Shown piece by piece: positions 1 to 13,500 of a DNA stretch of 64,000 nt. Origin of the DNA: Rhyacichthys aspro (lineage: Eukaryota > Chordata > Actinopteri > Gobiiformes > Rhyacichthyidae); contig CM072153.1 in the NCBI GenBank assembly GCA_036850595.1, positions 10,744,169-10,808,168 of the forward strand. The letters are read 5' to 3'. The notes under the pieces were generated by a model. That model was not told where the DNA came from. It saw only the letters and a program-made list of their open reading frames with translations, and did not search any database. Position 1 is the first letter of the stretch. The number at the start of each line of letters is the position of its first letter. The translations under genes were made by a program, and so were the position numbers.

Positions 1-399
1 AGCACTAACTAAGCGTATACATGCAGCAATAGTCCAGCTATGAATTACATTATCCCAGCGTGTTAGCTCACCTAAGAAATTCAAATTATAACCATTCCTG
101 TCAGAATAAGACGTTCACAAAGGCATTTCAAAAGTCAGATAATGGATGGCAAGGCAATAATTGAATATTTCCAGAGCTACAGAACCGTTCTAAATACACT
201 CATCAAATCTGGTTTTCTTTGCCATCATAACAACACATTTTAAGTGGTTAAATTTTCGCTCAAATAGAGAACTGTATATTGTGTATTTTTAAACTTTTTT
301 ATGTATTTTATTGGATCTCAAAGGAACATTGTCTTAACTATTTAACTCTGTGTTTCTGAGCCTGCTTTTCCAGTCTTGTGTTTTCTACCTTTTCCAGGG

Positions 400-690
400 T
401 AAATATTGATCTGGGGCCTAGCGGCGCAGTGTTGACCATATTTACCCCGCTTCATCAGACCAATTAGTATTGGGGTGATAAGCGGCTGCTGCACCGCTGT
501 CCCACGGCTCTCTCTGATGAGCGCCAGGCTAATTGGGGTCAAGGTTGGGTTTAAGGCTGCGCTAAGTTGGAGCAGCAAGCACAAGCCGGGGCTAATCTAA
601 TCAGGTGCACCATCAGACCGCGGTCTAATTGTGTCATTTAGCGAGCAGTTAGATGTATATTGGGCGCTCAAACAGTCGCCCATTAGCGCA
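400..690. promoter_or_regulatory. candidate intronic regulatory block
   Basis: This 290-bp block is distinctly richer in G+C than its surroundings and is dense in homeodomain-like cores: accaattagt, ggctaattgg, gtctaattgtg and gcccattagcgc. It carries no coding signature or transposon ends. Such blocks in large cadherin introns are often enhancers, but conservation was not tested. Confidence 0.3.
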
Positions 691-808
691 TAGCGGCACA
701 CTAAGAGCACAGCCTGTTTTATGTGTGCGAGTGCTGATGTTAAGTGCAATCATTATCCTGTGCCTGTCACCATCAGAGCTATCAAAGGCCCATCTGGGAG
801 TGTGTGAC

Positions 809-809
<1 letters not shown>

Positions 810-846
<37 letters not shown>

Positions 847-872
847 TGAGACGGTGTGTGTGTGTGTGTGTG
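810..872. repeat. (TG)n microsatellite, interrupted
   Basis: Two TG runs, about 810-844 and 854-872, separated by a short gagtgagac interruption. A further TGTGTG piece lies just upstream near 801. The open frames across it on both strands (runs of Thr-His or Val-Cys) are artefacts of the repeat. Confidence 0.95.
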
Positions 873-1235
873 GTTTGGTGAGGAGCCAAGGTGTTTCTGT
901 TAAAGTGTTAATTAGATTAGTGCAGATCAAACGGGGCGGCGTTCACTGGGGAGACGAGGTGCTGGGGCCGTCCCACCGGGCCCACGCTTTCAAATACTTT
1001 TCGTCATCAGCAAATTAGGAGAAATTGATCTTTAGACTCATTTGATTGGCTCGTCTTTAGCTGACAGCCAATAGAGAAGAAGTTAAGAAAGATAGAGCAA
1101 TGTAGAGCAGAGGTTGGACTTTAATTAATATTTACATACACCATCTTTAGAATCAAAAGTTGACGTTGCAATGAATGTTATAGTTGAAATTGAATTCTGT
1201 GTCTGAGTTTGTATTTTTATGCTTTGAGTTCAACA

Positions 1236-1550
1236 ATGTTAATTTTCGTCATAGTGTTCGTCAACAACTTATTTTTGCATCCGAAAACGAAATAAACAGT
1301 AATTGATAAGAACGAAAACTAAATTGATCGACACTTTTGTCAACGAGTAAAAAGGAAACGAAAATGAAACAGACAGAGACAAGATCCAATCAGTAGTAGT
1401 ATCATTTCATTCAGGTAGAAATGATTACTTCAGAAAAAAAAAAAAAAAAAAACATTGAAAATGTATTAACTTTTATATTTTAGTGACTAAATTGATTGTA
1501 AAATGTCAACTAAATTCTTGCATTTTAGCCAAAAGACTAACACTAAAGAG
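1236..1550. mobile_element. degenerate DNA-transposon-like repeat (ttaattttcgtc ... gacta family)
   Basis: It starts atgttaattttcgtcatagt with several gaacgaaaac and cgaaaatgaaa units. It ends with gtcaactaaattcttgcatt and ttagccaaaagactaacact. This resembles a frequent fish repeat built on TTTTCGTTGACGAAA-like and AAAGACTAAGACTAAA-like ends. A run of 19 A at 1434-1452 interrupts it. The ends and duplication were not resolved. Confidence 0.4.
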
Positions 1551-4500
1551 AAAATAAATTGTATTCGATTGTATTGATTGCAGCTGCAGTTTTTATAAAG
1601 CCCAATGAAACAACCAGAAGAAATACTATTTTACTTCTTAAACTAAGTCACGCTAGGTCTATGTACACCTGACAAAAGAATAGCTCTTCCAGGGAAACAT
1701 GAAGACATATTTTTAATGTCTATTATCAGTGCTGTGGGTGATGCTTGCGTGCCTCTCATCTTGGACAAATCCACAGGCAGACAGACACACAGTGCTAATC
1801 TCAGCGGGGCGCCTTTTTCTTTATCCAAGTCCAGAAACATTACACAAACAAACCCAGCCAAGTGTGTCTGGGTTCCTACTGAGCCATAAGGACTGAGGAC
1901 CAGGAGCGGGATGAGCCACATCACTAGCAGCGCACATCAATTCCACATCAAGCAGCACGTCGCAACGCCAGTTCTGAGCGTGTGCAGCACAACGGGGAAC
2001 GACAACAGATGTTTGCTTAAATTCTCAGAGTGTATGTTCTTGTTTTTTTTAACAGCATAGACATTACAGTACAAGGGGTACCTGTCTGGTAAGAGAGCAT
2101 ATGCAGGCTTGGATACTGGAGCTACAACGCCTGAAACATTGTGGTTTACCCAGCAACGACTGATCAGACTTAAAAAAAAATAGAAGAAATTTTAAAGCAA
2201 GTGTTTCATGTGTGAGTTTAGAAAAAATATAACAATAAAAACCTGAATATATACTTAATTCATGTCTCATTTCTTTTAGTCCTGACAGTGACACTTTGTT
2301 GATGCCAGTTGCAGAAAGGTGGAACAAGCCCGTAACTGCAAGAACCCACCGTCACCATCTTTCACCATCTCATTTAAGACACGGAAACCTCGGTCTATGA
2401 TTACAACTCATTGCCACATTTGTCACCGTGCAAGGCAAATCTGAATGGAAAGTGGCTCCCAGCTGGTGCATGAATGGCACACTCAAAATACTTTCTGTTA
2501 TTTAAGCAAAGAAAAACACGATATGCCCAACATGGCACTTCATTTCAAGTCATAATATCACCTGGAACCTGCAACAACGAACACATTGAGACAACTGAGT
2601 AGATGCAGACAAAAGAAGTGCACTGATTGTGTGAACATGGAAACCTGACTGGCTAAATGAGCCTGACTCATTGCACACACGTCTTTTATGGTAATGTCAT
2701 GAAATTGAAAAACGCTGATGATGGAGCAACAATTTTGAAACCCAGTTTGAATTTGGTGAATGAAAGAAGATGTTTTGTGAGTTTTTTTGGGTTTTTTTCA
2801 CATTGCACATACAACATTTTATCACCTGTAATACAGCATTAATCCTTATCCCATAGAGTCATCTGGATTTGTTGTCAATCCAGAATGTCACATCCAAAAA
2901 TGTCACATACTCGTTTCATGAAAAAAGGAGTGCTCCCATTGATATGCACTGCTTGTCAATAAGAAACCAATAACATAGAGAAAGTGTATGCATTTTCAAA
3001 GGAATCCGAATTCCTTTCATCCCATAGGAGAAATTCTTTTTTTTTTTTATTACTCTTGTCTGTAACAAGACTAATAAAAATGTAAAAAGATAGCAGAAAT
3101 ATAATAAATAAATATCAAAATACAGCACCCAAAGAATCTAAAAAAAAACACCTCAGTAAAAATAAACAAGCATTTAAAAATATAATAAAGAAATAAAGAT
3201 ATATCACTCTCAAATGTTGAAAAAGCACAAAGAGAAAAGGGAAGCAATGTGAAACAGGGATAAATATTGCTAATTCATTCACACAATGTTTAACAAGGCA
3301 GAGATAATTGCCAGATTGCTTTGCTCGGACACTAAATTCAGAGCTAAAAGTTTACGGTAAGCTCTAAACTACAATTTGATGGAATGTATTAGAGGAAAGA
3401 AAATGTCTGGTTTGATTTTTTTAATAAATGAATTGCTGGAGAGGCTGCTTTTGGGGGTGAGTGGAGGTCTGAGACAGAGACGGCAAAAAAAAAATGGGTT
3501 TGTGGTATTGAGTTTTGATTTTAAAGGCAACGTTAAATCTGACTTGTAAGTTGTGTTAAGAAAAGAAAAAAAGTAAATATTGTCGATACTGACGATGTTA
3601 CATTCCAACTCTTCACATGGTGCATAAACACACCAAAAAAACTCCGAAGCTGTGATCTGAGAAGGACTTGAATGCTGCATCTAAATTTACATGCATCAAG
3701 GCAACCCAAAGTGTAAACGATTCTTACCGACTCTGGAATGTGTTTTATGTGAAAGAAAACGTGTTGAAAATGTGACACCTTCTGACTTCATTAAAACATA
3801 ATACAGTATATTTAATAAAGTCTGAGTTTCAGTTGAAATCTTGCCTTGTGGACAGGGATTGCCGTGCAGCTTCAGAGTGGGTATACAGATGTAATTCTCC
3901 AGGCTGTCAGGTTGCATGTGAGTTTTGACAGTCAGCTGCTGGGTATTATTATTCAGCCCAGGACATAATCAGAACAATTACAATGTCGATAAATGGGAAA
4001 CAGCCCATTAATTGTGGGTTATGACTGTAAGCCGGAGGGTGAGAGATTAATCCATGTTATGACCTTGAAAATTGCCGCCGTAACAGTTAATGTTATTAGT
4101 CGCCTTGTCATAAAAACTGACCTTAGATTTACAGCAATTGATCAGAATATAATCATTTGGGGCTGTTTGTTGAGCCACATTATTTAGACTGGAATAAAGA
4201 GAATATGGTTCTTAATTAACATAGATATGCTTTTTATGTTTAAAAAAAAAAGCCTGTTGTCCTTTCGTAATTGTAAAGTGACAATTTGAATTTTAGAGAA
4301 TGATAGGGACAAAGATTTTACATTGAAATGTCACAAAGGCATACAGTATGTGTGAAATAGTAAATATTATACATCCATGGACTCTTGATAACTTCACCAA
4401 AACACAAACGATGACTGACTCTGTGTGGTGCAAAGTTTTAGCACTGCACTGGTCTCTCAGTATGAGCACATACAATGAGGAACCCAATTGAGTCTGACTC

Positions 4501-7500
4501 TGTAAATATGATAATGTGACACTTTAACCTGTGGGACAATAATCTCAGCGCAGTATTGTTCGGGACATATTGTGTAGTGCTAAATGCCTCCCATGGCGCC
4601 ATCACATTAATGCACACCACAGTGGAGCCAATTATATAGCTCTTGCATCACAAAGGAGCGGAGCTTTTAATGTTGGGCTCAGCGCGTCTCGGGAGCCCAC
4701 TGTTTGTTTTGAGCCTCCTCACCACTGAAGCACTTTCATTAGGGGAGAGGAAATACAGTGGAAGGGCCGCACACTGAGAGCTAAAGCCCGTCTGGCGACT
4801 GAAGTCTACTTTGGTCATATCTCAATTGAGGCTGCTTTCAAATAGAAAAAGAACAGCACCATGGGAACATTGTAAAGCACACAACATACCTGGACAGAGT
4901 CATTTCTTAAGAAGTCTAATAATTAACAGAAGATACGGCCGTTTATTATTTTTTTAACTTTGTTTTTTTGCTTGTCTCATGGGTGTTAAATCTGAGTCTC
5001 TCTAACTATAATTGCATTTTAATTTCTAATTAAATCTTTAGAAGTTACTTTATTTATGTAGTAATTGGCTGTTTTATTGACAGCTGCTACTGATTATGAT
5101 CCTTGATATTTTAACAAGCAGAATGTTCACAGTTGGAAAAAATTTACAAATTAGCAAAGCTCACCCCCAAAATAAATCAGTAATGTTTGCTCTATCTATG
5201 ACATAAAAGATCATAATACAATACCATTCACAATATGAATAATGGCACAATATGTCCAGTGTTTTCTGAATGGGGTTCTACAACATACTTTGGGATAGTA
5301 TTCCCTACAGTTGATATTATCCAACTGCTCAGTTTAGTAGAGAGGAGCAATGTCACAGAAACTAAACCATATAAACTGGCATTGACATTGATATCATATA
5401 TGTATATGTGAAGCATTTGCAGAAAATAATAATTTTCAGATTAAAAACTGTGATTAATAATTGCCACAGTTCACAAATGGAGACTGAAAGGTAAACATTT
5501 ACAGTTTTAATCAGAGTCACCTCTTGAACTTCTACTAACAATTAGCTGTCCAGCTGTTTATTTTGAGGATATTATGCTTGGCGACACTTTCAATTAATTT
5601 AAAATGTGATTCTAGGGTGAATGTGCCAAACCACTCTTGCTCAGTCTCTCATGTAAAAATGTCTCCATCTCTCATGGGAGTTATATGTTGTCACTGGGGC
5701 ACTTGGGCCAAATGTAGTGATCCATCACCAGATATAAAAAACAGGACAGACTGCTTATAATTGCTGGAAAATGTCACCACAGTTGATTACCAGTGATTTG
5801 TACTCGTGCACAGGGAATGTGAATAAAAAAGTGCAGTTGATGAGTGCATATTTAATGAGGCTCATGCATACTAATGCCAGTGTTTCATTCCGCTCCACTT
5901 CTTCACGTAAACACATGCAAATTCATGGTGCATGTTGTCAAAAGCAGCAGACAGTGGTACTAATGAATGAAACACAGATATAAGCTGTCATTATCTCCAG
6001 CTAAATGGTCAGCATGGAATTCTGTTGGCGTAATACTTCCAGCTGTCAAGATATATCCTCAAAATATACAGCTTAAACAAAAGCACTTTGTCAGATAAGG
6101 TATTAATCGCTTTGACACTGACAACCAGTCTGAAATCCAATCTAATTCCCAAGGCTCACTTATTTATTCTGACAGTAAAGGCACCCTTTAGCACTGTGTA
6201 ACTCATTTTTCTGATTCTGATTGTACAAATAGGCAAAATATGATAATTACCTGCTGATACATCTAATGGTGAGGCAGACTACCACTGGGCTCTATGCCAA
6301 ATCCAGTCCACCACTTGTACGATGCTAGAGCAACATCAGCAGCACTGTCACAAGCTAAACAGTATCTTGAACTTGAGATGACAGGAGAGTTGTGGAAAGA
6401 AGGGATGAACTAAATTCATGCAGTGCTCTTTTACTTAATTTTGATATTCAACAACAAAAATCAACAAAATTAACAAAACCAATGATTGAAAATAAAAACA
6501 CTTGCTTAAGGCTGCTCAAAATGACAGGGATAATTTCATACTCTTGAGGACACTAGTCTCTTGCTGAGTAGTTATTATGCATTTTCATGATGAAACAAGT
6601 AAGTAGATTAGTAGTGCCAAATCTGTGAAGCGGGAGGAAAAATTGAGTTCAATTTGTATGCCACTTTTGCACATTGTCCAGCTGTCTGGCACCAGAAGCC
6701 CTATTGAGAGTCTAATGAAACGGGCCTCTCAGAAAGCGTCATGTTAAGGCTAGTCCTGGCTAAACAGAAGGATGTAAAGATGATCTTCTCCTGTTATGAG
6801 CCCTGTGAGCTGCTTCATCTGCTAATGACGTGTCTCATAGTGTACACGCTGCTTAGAGGCCAAACCATGTTGGACACACACATCTGCTGTAATTGTGAGA
6901 TTCTGGAGCTCATGTCGGTTGTTCATTTCCTTGATAGGCATCCCTCTAAGCACAACATTGTCTACAACAAGCTGTTGACCTGCCATGCTTTATTTCACAT
7001 GCACCTGTTTCGACTGGCCGATATGTAAATGTGGCCAACTCCGAGGGTCCATCAGCATCTGCTGGGTGCCAGGCGGAGAATACAGATGCAGGACGAAGGG
7101 TGTTTAGCCAGGCCACTCACGTCTGCCTTTGGAGGAACAGCACAACAACTTGGCCGCAGCCATTGCCGCTCCGACACTCCCATTCTTCAACTGGATTGAT
7201 TCTCACCAACCGCTGGCAATCTGACTCATCAATATTCAGAATCACTCTGCCCTAAAATAGCTTCAGCTCTAGGATTTTAACTCTTTAAGTAGAATACCAA
7301 ACTGTGAAAAGAGTGGGGTGAGGATTGAAGATGCTGCTTTTATTCAAAATAAAATCACTATTTCTAGACTCGAACATTAAACGTGAAAGAGTGAACTGGA
7401 TTATGTTACAACCTAAAAAAATAAATATAAATAGGATTTTACTTTTGTAAGGAAATATTGACAGTTTGATTGTTTAGTAAGCATTAAAATATCCAACTAT

Positions 7501-10500
7501 AACTTCTTAATCTTCCTTAACTGATATAAATATTTTAATAAATAACTCAGGGCAGAAATGTCCAATTTCTTTTGGTAAATACACTGATGTATCCTTCATG
7601 AAAAGAACTATTACAACTCTCTGTGTGCCTTGTCCTTGACCTGAAGACATTTCCTTGGAGTGACTGCTGGGTGAGTGTCACATTTCCATGTTAAATGAAT
7701 GATGAGGCAGCCATACACCACTGTCCACTGCCACATTCTTTACTTAAACAGGCAGAGGTCACCTCTAACAGTGGCTTAGTTATGGTTAATTACAATCACT
7801 AGGTAAACCTCATTACCTTCCAATTAAAAACTGGCACTGCGGCAAATTAACCAGTGAATCTACATTTAATATATCTACCTTCAGATGTGTAAACCATTCT
7901 CAACAACTTTAACTTCCCAAACATAAGCAGGAGTTGATAAATGAAATTTAATTAGTTGCTTTAGTAAAAACAATAACATTTTCTTTTGCTTAATTAGTAC
8001 AGCAGCGAGAAACACTGTATCCTTTCCATGCTTTATTTGACCATTATTTCTCACTAATTCAGATGTATGTGTAAGTGTTTGCAATTGTAGCAAGCATGAA
8101 AAGAAGAATCCAATACAACTGTGTAAACAATGTCCCCAGCATATTTTATTTATTCCAATTAGCCACATTAATTATCCACTTCATTTCATCTCGTTTCAGC
8201 AGAGACATTTTTGCCATTCCAGTTTTACTTAAATCTTCACTCTTTTAAACATTTAGTAGGTAATTTTCTATGCATGAATTTTGCAGTGACTTGAGAGGAC
8301 TTGACTTTTTGTGGCAAACCTCGCTCACTAAAAGGTCTTTGACAGACAGCAAATAGTTATTGACAGCTATAATGGCCAATTACTCCATAATTAAGCCTCT
8401 ACTGCTTCGACTCTGTAGCTCCAAGCAGAAATATCACAACAGTTTTCCCTTTATCCAGTCATGTGACATACAGCCTGCATTCCTGATGTCTTCCTGTTTA
8501 AGTTTGTTCGTTTTCACTGGTATTAGGGTTGGATGTAACATTTACAGTGTACCTGTCAGTGTATGACTACTGTGGAAGAGCTTGGTCAAACAAAGTACAC
8601 AATGTACTGACAGCTCAATATCGAATGACAAGAACTCAAACCACTGCTACATGTGTTGAATTTAGATCAAACAAGAAACTGTTGCAAGTTTTCCTCTTTG
8701 AGGGATTTATATCAAAGTCAAATTGCTCAACACATCATCCACAAAGAGTATGTAAGCTTTTGAATAGGATCTGCTCAAATCTTTATAATCCTTGACACCA
8801 GAATGAAACTGAAATGTTTGATTGGTGAAGACATGGTCCCTCCTGCTTCAGAGAGGCAGACAGAAACAGACAAAATACAACTGCCACAGAAAAAGCTCTG
8901 GCACCTTTATTGTCACTGAACGCACATCTCAATGTGCCTTTTTTTTACTTTTTTTTTTAGAGAGATGATTCATCTTCAGGAGCCTTGACAAATCTGTTTT
9001 CATATAGAACATTTTGAATGTCTTCACATTTCAGTTCCAGCACCAGCTAATATAAAATTGGTTGAATTACTATACAGTAGTAACTGACTGATGAAACCAA
9101 ACGTGTAATGACCTTGCCATTTAATGGTCACTTGACACACTAGCAAAATCCATTACATTTCCAACGATTCAGGAAAGTGAATGGTGTGCATAACCCCCTC
9201 ATCTTTATTTGTGCATGTTCTTAATGTGCCCAGGAAACGTGGCTTGGTTCCCCTTCAGTTTACTCATAGTAGTGTTCTGTTAAATGTATATCAAACTGGC
9301 ATTTACTTACATTGATTATTATCATCATTATTCTTTGAGTTAATATGACACTCTCATACAGACAATTAGCGGGAAGTGTTGGACATAATTCCAACAGGGC
9401 ATTTTTAGTCTGAAATCATTCGATCCAGTGTTGCTCTCCTTTGATCTTGCAAAAGGAAATAAAAACAGGAGAGCCAGAATAGGGAATACGATGGAAGTGA
9501 TTGAAAACCAGTCACAAAGGACTGCATTCATTAAATATCGGTGTGTGCAAAGTGTCTTCAAATTGTCTTTGTAAAATGGATATTAAAAGGAAGAGCTATA
9601 GAATTTCTCAATCCAAAGTATCATGAATGTTAACTGCACAGTGTAGCTTGCCCTTTAAGTATCCAACAGAAATTAATCTTGATACTCTACACTTTTCTAC
9701 CAAAATATGTGGTAAAATAAGTACATTTAACATAATTCTATTTGTTCAATACATGATATGATAAATTACAATGAGGTCTGCTAGTCTCTGTTCTTTAATA
9801 GGGCAAAATTTCATTATTGTCTCCTGTGAGTATAGAGCATACACCTCACACAAAGTCAGGGTGCTGTTCTTATCTTTGAGGCCCAGGGCCACAGGATTTA
9901 TCAGGCACACAGTCACTGATGCAGGTCACTGCCAAACCCAGAGCTGCTCTGTGACAGCTTGGCTATGGCTTCCATAAAAATCTAACTTACAAAGTTTTTC
10001 ACTTAAAAAAAGTCAAATATTGGCAGACAAACTTCAGGGCGGGTTTCTGTGGTTACTGTCTCAAAGTGCTGCTGCAGCTCCTCAAACAGAATACTGTATC
10101 TAAGTTTAGTTTGCTCTGTGCCAGTGCCCTTCCAGCTGCTTGTTATACAGATTACATTTTCAGTATTCAACAATGGTCTTTGCTGCTCAGAATAATGCAT
10201 GGGTGGAAGGTCATCTAAGTGACTCAAAAATACTATTTACATTAAACTAAATAGCAGGGGAATGTTCTCGGAGTAGCTGGAAGTCTGCATTGCACATTTC
10301 TGCTTCTATCATGGAGCAAAAAAAAAAACAAAACATAAGTGGACTCAAAACTTAATGGAGACCTAAATTCTAGATGCAAATGTTCCAAATACCATCCCCA
10401 GCCTTAGTGTATTCAAAACTTAAGCAAATGTTTCACCAGGGGAATTACTAAACGATACACACACACTAGAATTTAGGTCAAGTCTCCCTAACATCCCCAT

Positions 10501-13500
10501 TTCCTTCATTTAAGCATTATCAAAAACATTACCACAGGTTTTTATCACAGACACTTGATATTCTGGTGGAACCACTGGTACAAATGATTGCAGGGAGGGG
10601 ACCCTTGAACAAAAGATAGGTTCCATCATCTTTATCCAGGACAATGAACTGAGCCGCACTTCACCAGCACAACAGAGTGGCATCGTAAAGGGAACAATAA
10701 GAAGTACTGAACACACAACAACAAACTTTTCCAATCAATACAGCTTCTCATGGAAACAGGGCAGAATTAATTCTGACCTGAGGGCTATGTAAGTGCAGAT
10801 GAAGGCTGTGGCTGAAATCACTCAATAGTTCCCATACAGTGCACGTGGGATTTAGGATTTTACATTTTAGAGTGTTGTCCAACTGTCTAGAGCACATTAG
10901 ATTCTAAAAATACCAAAATGCATTGTCAAAATTAGAGTACAATGCATGGCCACACTCCTGGACACTGCATTAAAGAGAAAAATGCTATCATTAGAGCTGT
11001 TTGTAATGTTAACAAACCAGTACATGCGACACAAGACATTATGTCTATTTTAACGGGACATTGACAGAGCAATTACACTTGAAATCCATAATGCACTGAA
11101 GCATGTTTCAGTCCTTAAAGTATGGCACATTTGATCATGAGAGTGTGAGTGCTCCCGATCATGCTCAGATGTGGTTCTACCAGGTTAGTACACAACGTGC
11201 GAGATATGAGACAGTGAAAAATTTGTTTTCATAGTCAAAGTGACAGTTAAGAGTTTAAGTTGTTCATTTTAGGAGTTTCTGTGTTTAAAAATAAGCCTCA
11301 TAGATTTTAGAGTGTCATTCTCAGTTGTAGACCGACCAATGTGCTGTCCATAATACACAAAACAAGAGCACTATACAATAAACATAAACATTACTGTAAA
11401 CAGTGTTATATAGTTTGTCCTATTCATTACTGGCAGAAATGCATCCAGCAGCCATTGGGCAACAACAGCACTCTCGCTCAGATTTTCTCATTTATTCAGT
11501 CTCTGGATGTTTTACTGAAGTCACTGTTCTGCTAATGAGTCCATTGCATTAGGAACCACTATAGAGTAAGTAGTATGAGGATGGATAGAGTTACTTAGGA
11601 CTATCCTCTCTTAGGTCAGTGATGCTGGGGAAACTTGGAGCTGAACAAAGACCAGTCAATGGCCGGAGAGTGTCTTTTAGCCTCACGGCAGAGCGCTGTC
11701 AGTGACTGTGCACGAGCCCGCACTTCCTCTCGACGTAGACATTTCCCTCCCAGCGCTGAGCGGCTGTTTCGCCCTAATTATTCTGCCCTCTCGCCCGCCT
11801 CCACCTGCATTCTCCGCTCGACTTGTCACTCTCTTTTATCCGTCCTCTTCCCGGGGCTCAACCTCCCTGTCCCTCTTCCCCCTTTCCTCCTCTCCACTGC
11901 TCTTTCAGTACCTCCGCAGGACATAACCCAAGTCACAACTCTCCACTCGCTGTAGATTGCTTGTGAATTTTAAAAAGGTCTCAGGTATTTTTTTTCTGTG
12001 TGCATTTGAATGGGCTAATATTTGAATTTATTATTTGCCATAAATACTTTAATGCTGTGTTTGATTCGAAAATAGCAGGTGTTTTATTATTTTTGCAGCA
12101 GGCTCCAAGGTGCAGTGTATAGAAGGTTAGACTTTGTTATATTGATTTTTTTTGGGGGTGTTCTTAGTAAGTGGGAGTTTTATATAAGAACACACATGGA
12201 TTGTAGAGCTTTCTTTAGTTTGTTTTGCAAAAGAGACAAGAGTTTGCATATGTTTACTGAGGAAAATCTGTTGCTCTTTAACATTTTTTTTTGTTTTTGT
12301 TTTGTTTCTTCTTTTTTTACAATGAGAAAATAGAGTTTGTTAAGTTATAGTTGACATATTATATGATGATTTGTTTTGACAGTGTTTCATAGTTTACAGT
12401 ACAGTTGTGGCTGTGCTTATAAAGTAATCATGCATTGCTAAAGTTTACAAAAGTGTGTTTCAGGAAAGGTCGCAGAGTGGGCAAACTCCATAGGAATAAT
12501 TATTATTATTATTTTTTAGAACAATAAGCAATTTTGTTAATGTAACAAAGTGTAGCATCTTTATGGGATGAGCTTCCTTTGACAGTTCGAAGTGTTTTAT
12601 CATTAATCAGGGTCTAAACTTTTTTCAGCTTTTAACAGATTGGGTTTCCACAGTGTCAATACTTCTGTGCCACATGGAGATAAATAATGTGTGTTAGGGA
12701 AGTAATCACAGCACTCAGGGAAGTCAAGCAGGTTGTGCACATCTGCAGCACAGGCAGAAACCTACTACACTTCTGTGCAACCTTGACAAGGGAGATTTAA
12801 GACTCATATTCAAAGAGATATTTAGTTCCAGGAATTAAAACTCTACAATTTCACTTGCTAGAATAATATGTAAAGGGCAGACTGAGAATTAAAAACTGAT
12901 TTGTATTCTTAGCATGACATATTGATTTTTTTTTATTCTACCGACAAATACAGTGCTTTGTGATAAAGGACACTGAACTATGTCTGTTTGAAAATTTGTT
13001 AGCATTTCGATTTTTATTTTTCTATGCTTCACTCAATGCTGAAAGACTCTGGAAACAAATGGTACAATACAGTGAGTTGACTATGAATGTCTTTGGGGTT
13101 TGATATTCTCAAATTAGTGTTACTTAAGGGAAAGTTTGTTTAAAAAAAAAAGGTCAATACTCTGTATTTCTAAAGATTATTATTTATCATACATTTTATT
13201 GTATAGAAAACAAATACGCACTTGACTGCGTGCTAAAATAGTTGCAGATAAATTGAATAAACAAATGCATTTGTGATAAAAAGCCCCAAATAGATTTCTA
13301 CTACTATGTTCTAACCATTTAGCCTCTGCTGTTTAACCTTCTTACTTTTATCTCGCTGAATGTCTCTCCTCCATCTTGTGCCACTTGAGACAATATTTCT
13401 CTTCCTTGTTGTCGCCTGTCTTCACTAAGACTGTCGCTGAGACTCAATTAAAGCAAAGAGACGGAAATAAATAAATAAATAACAACACACACTTTTACCC

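Noticed and set aside
649..1018. Overlapping open frames rich in Val-Cys or Thr-His
   Set aside because: They are produced by translating the TG/CA microsatellite.
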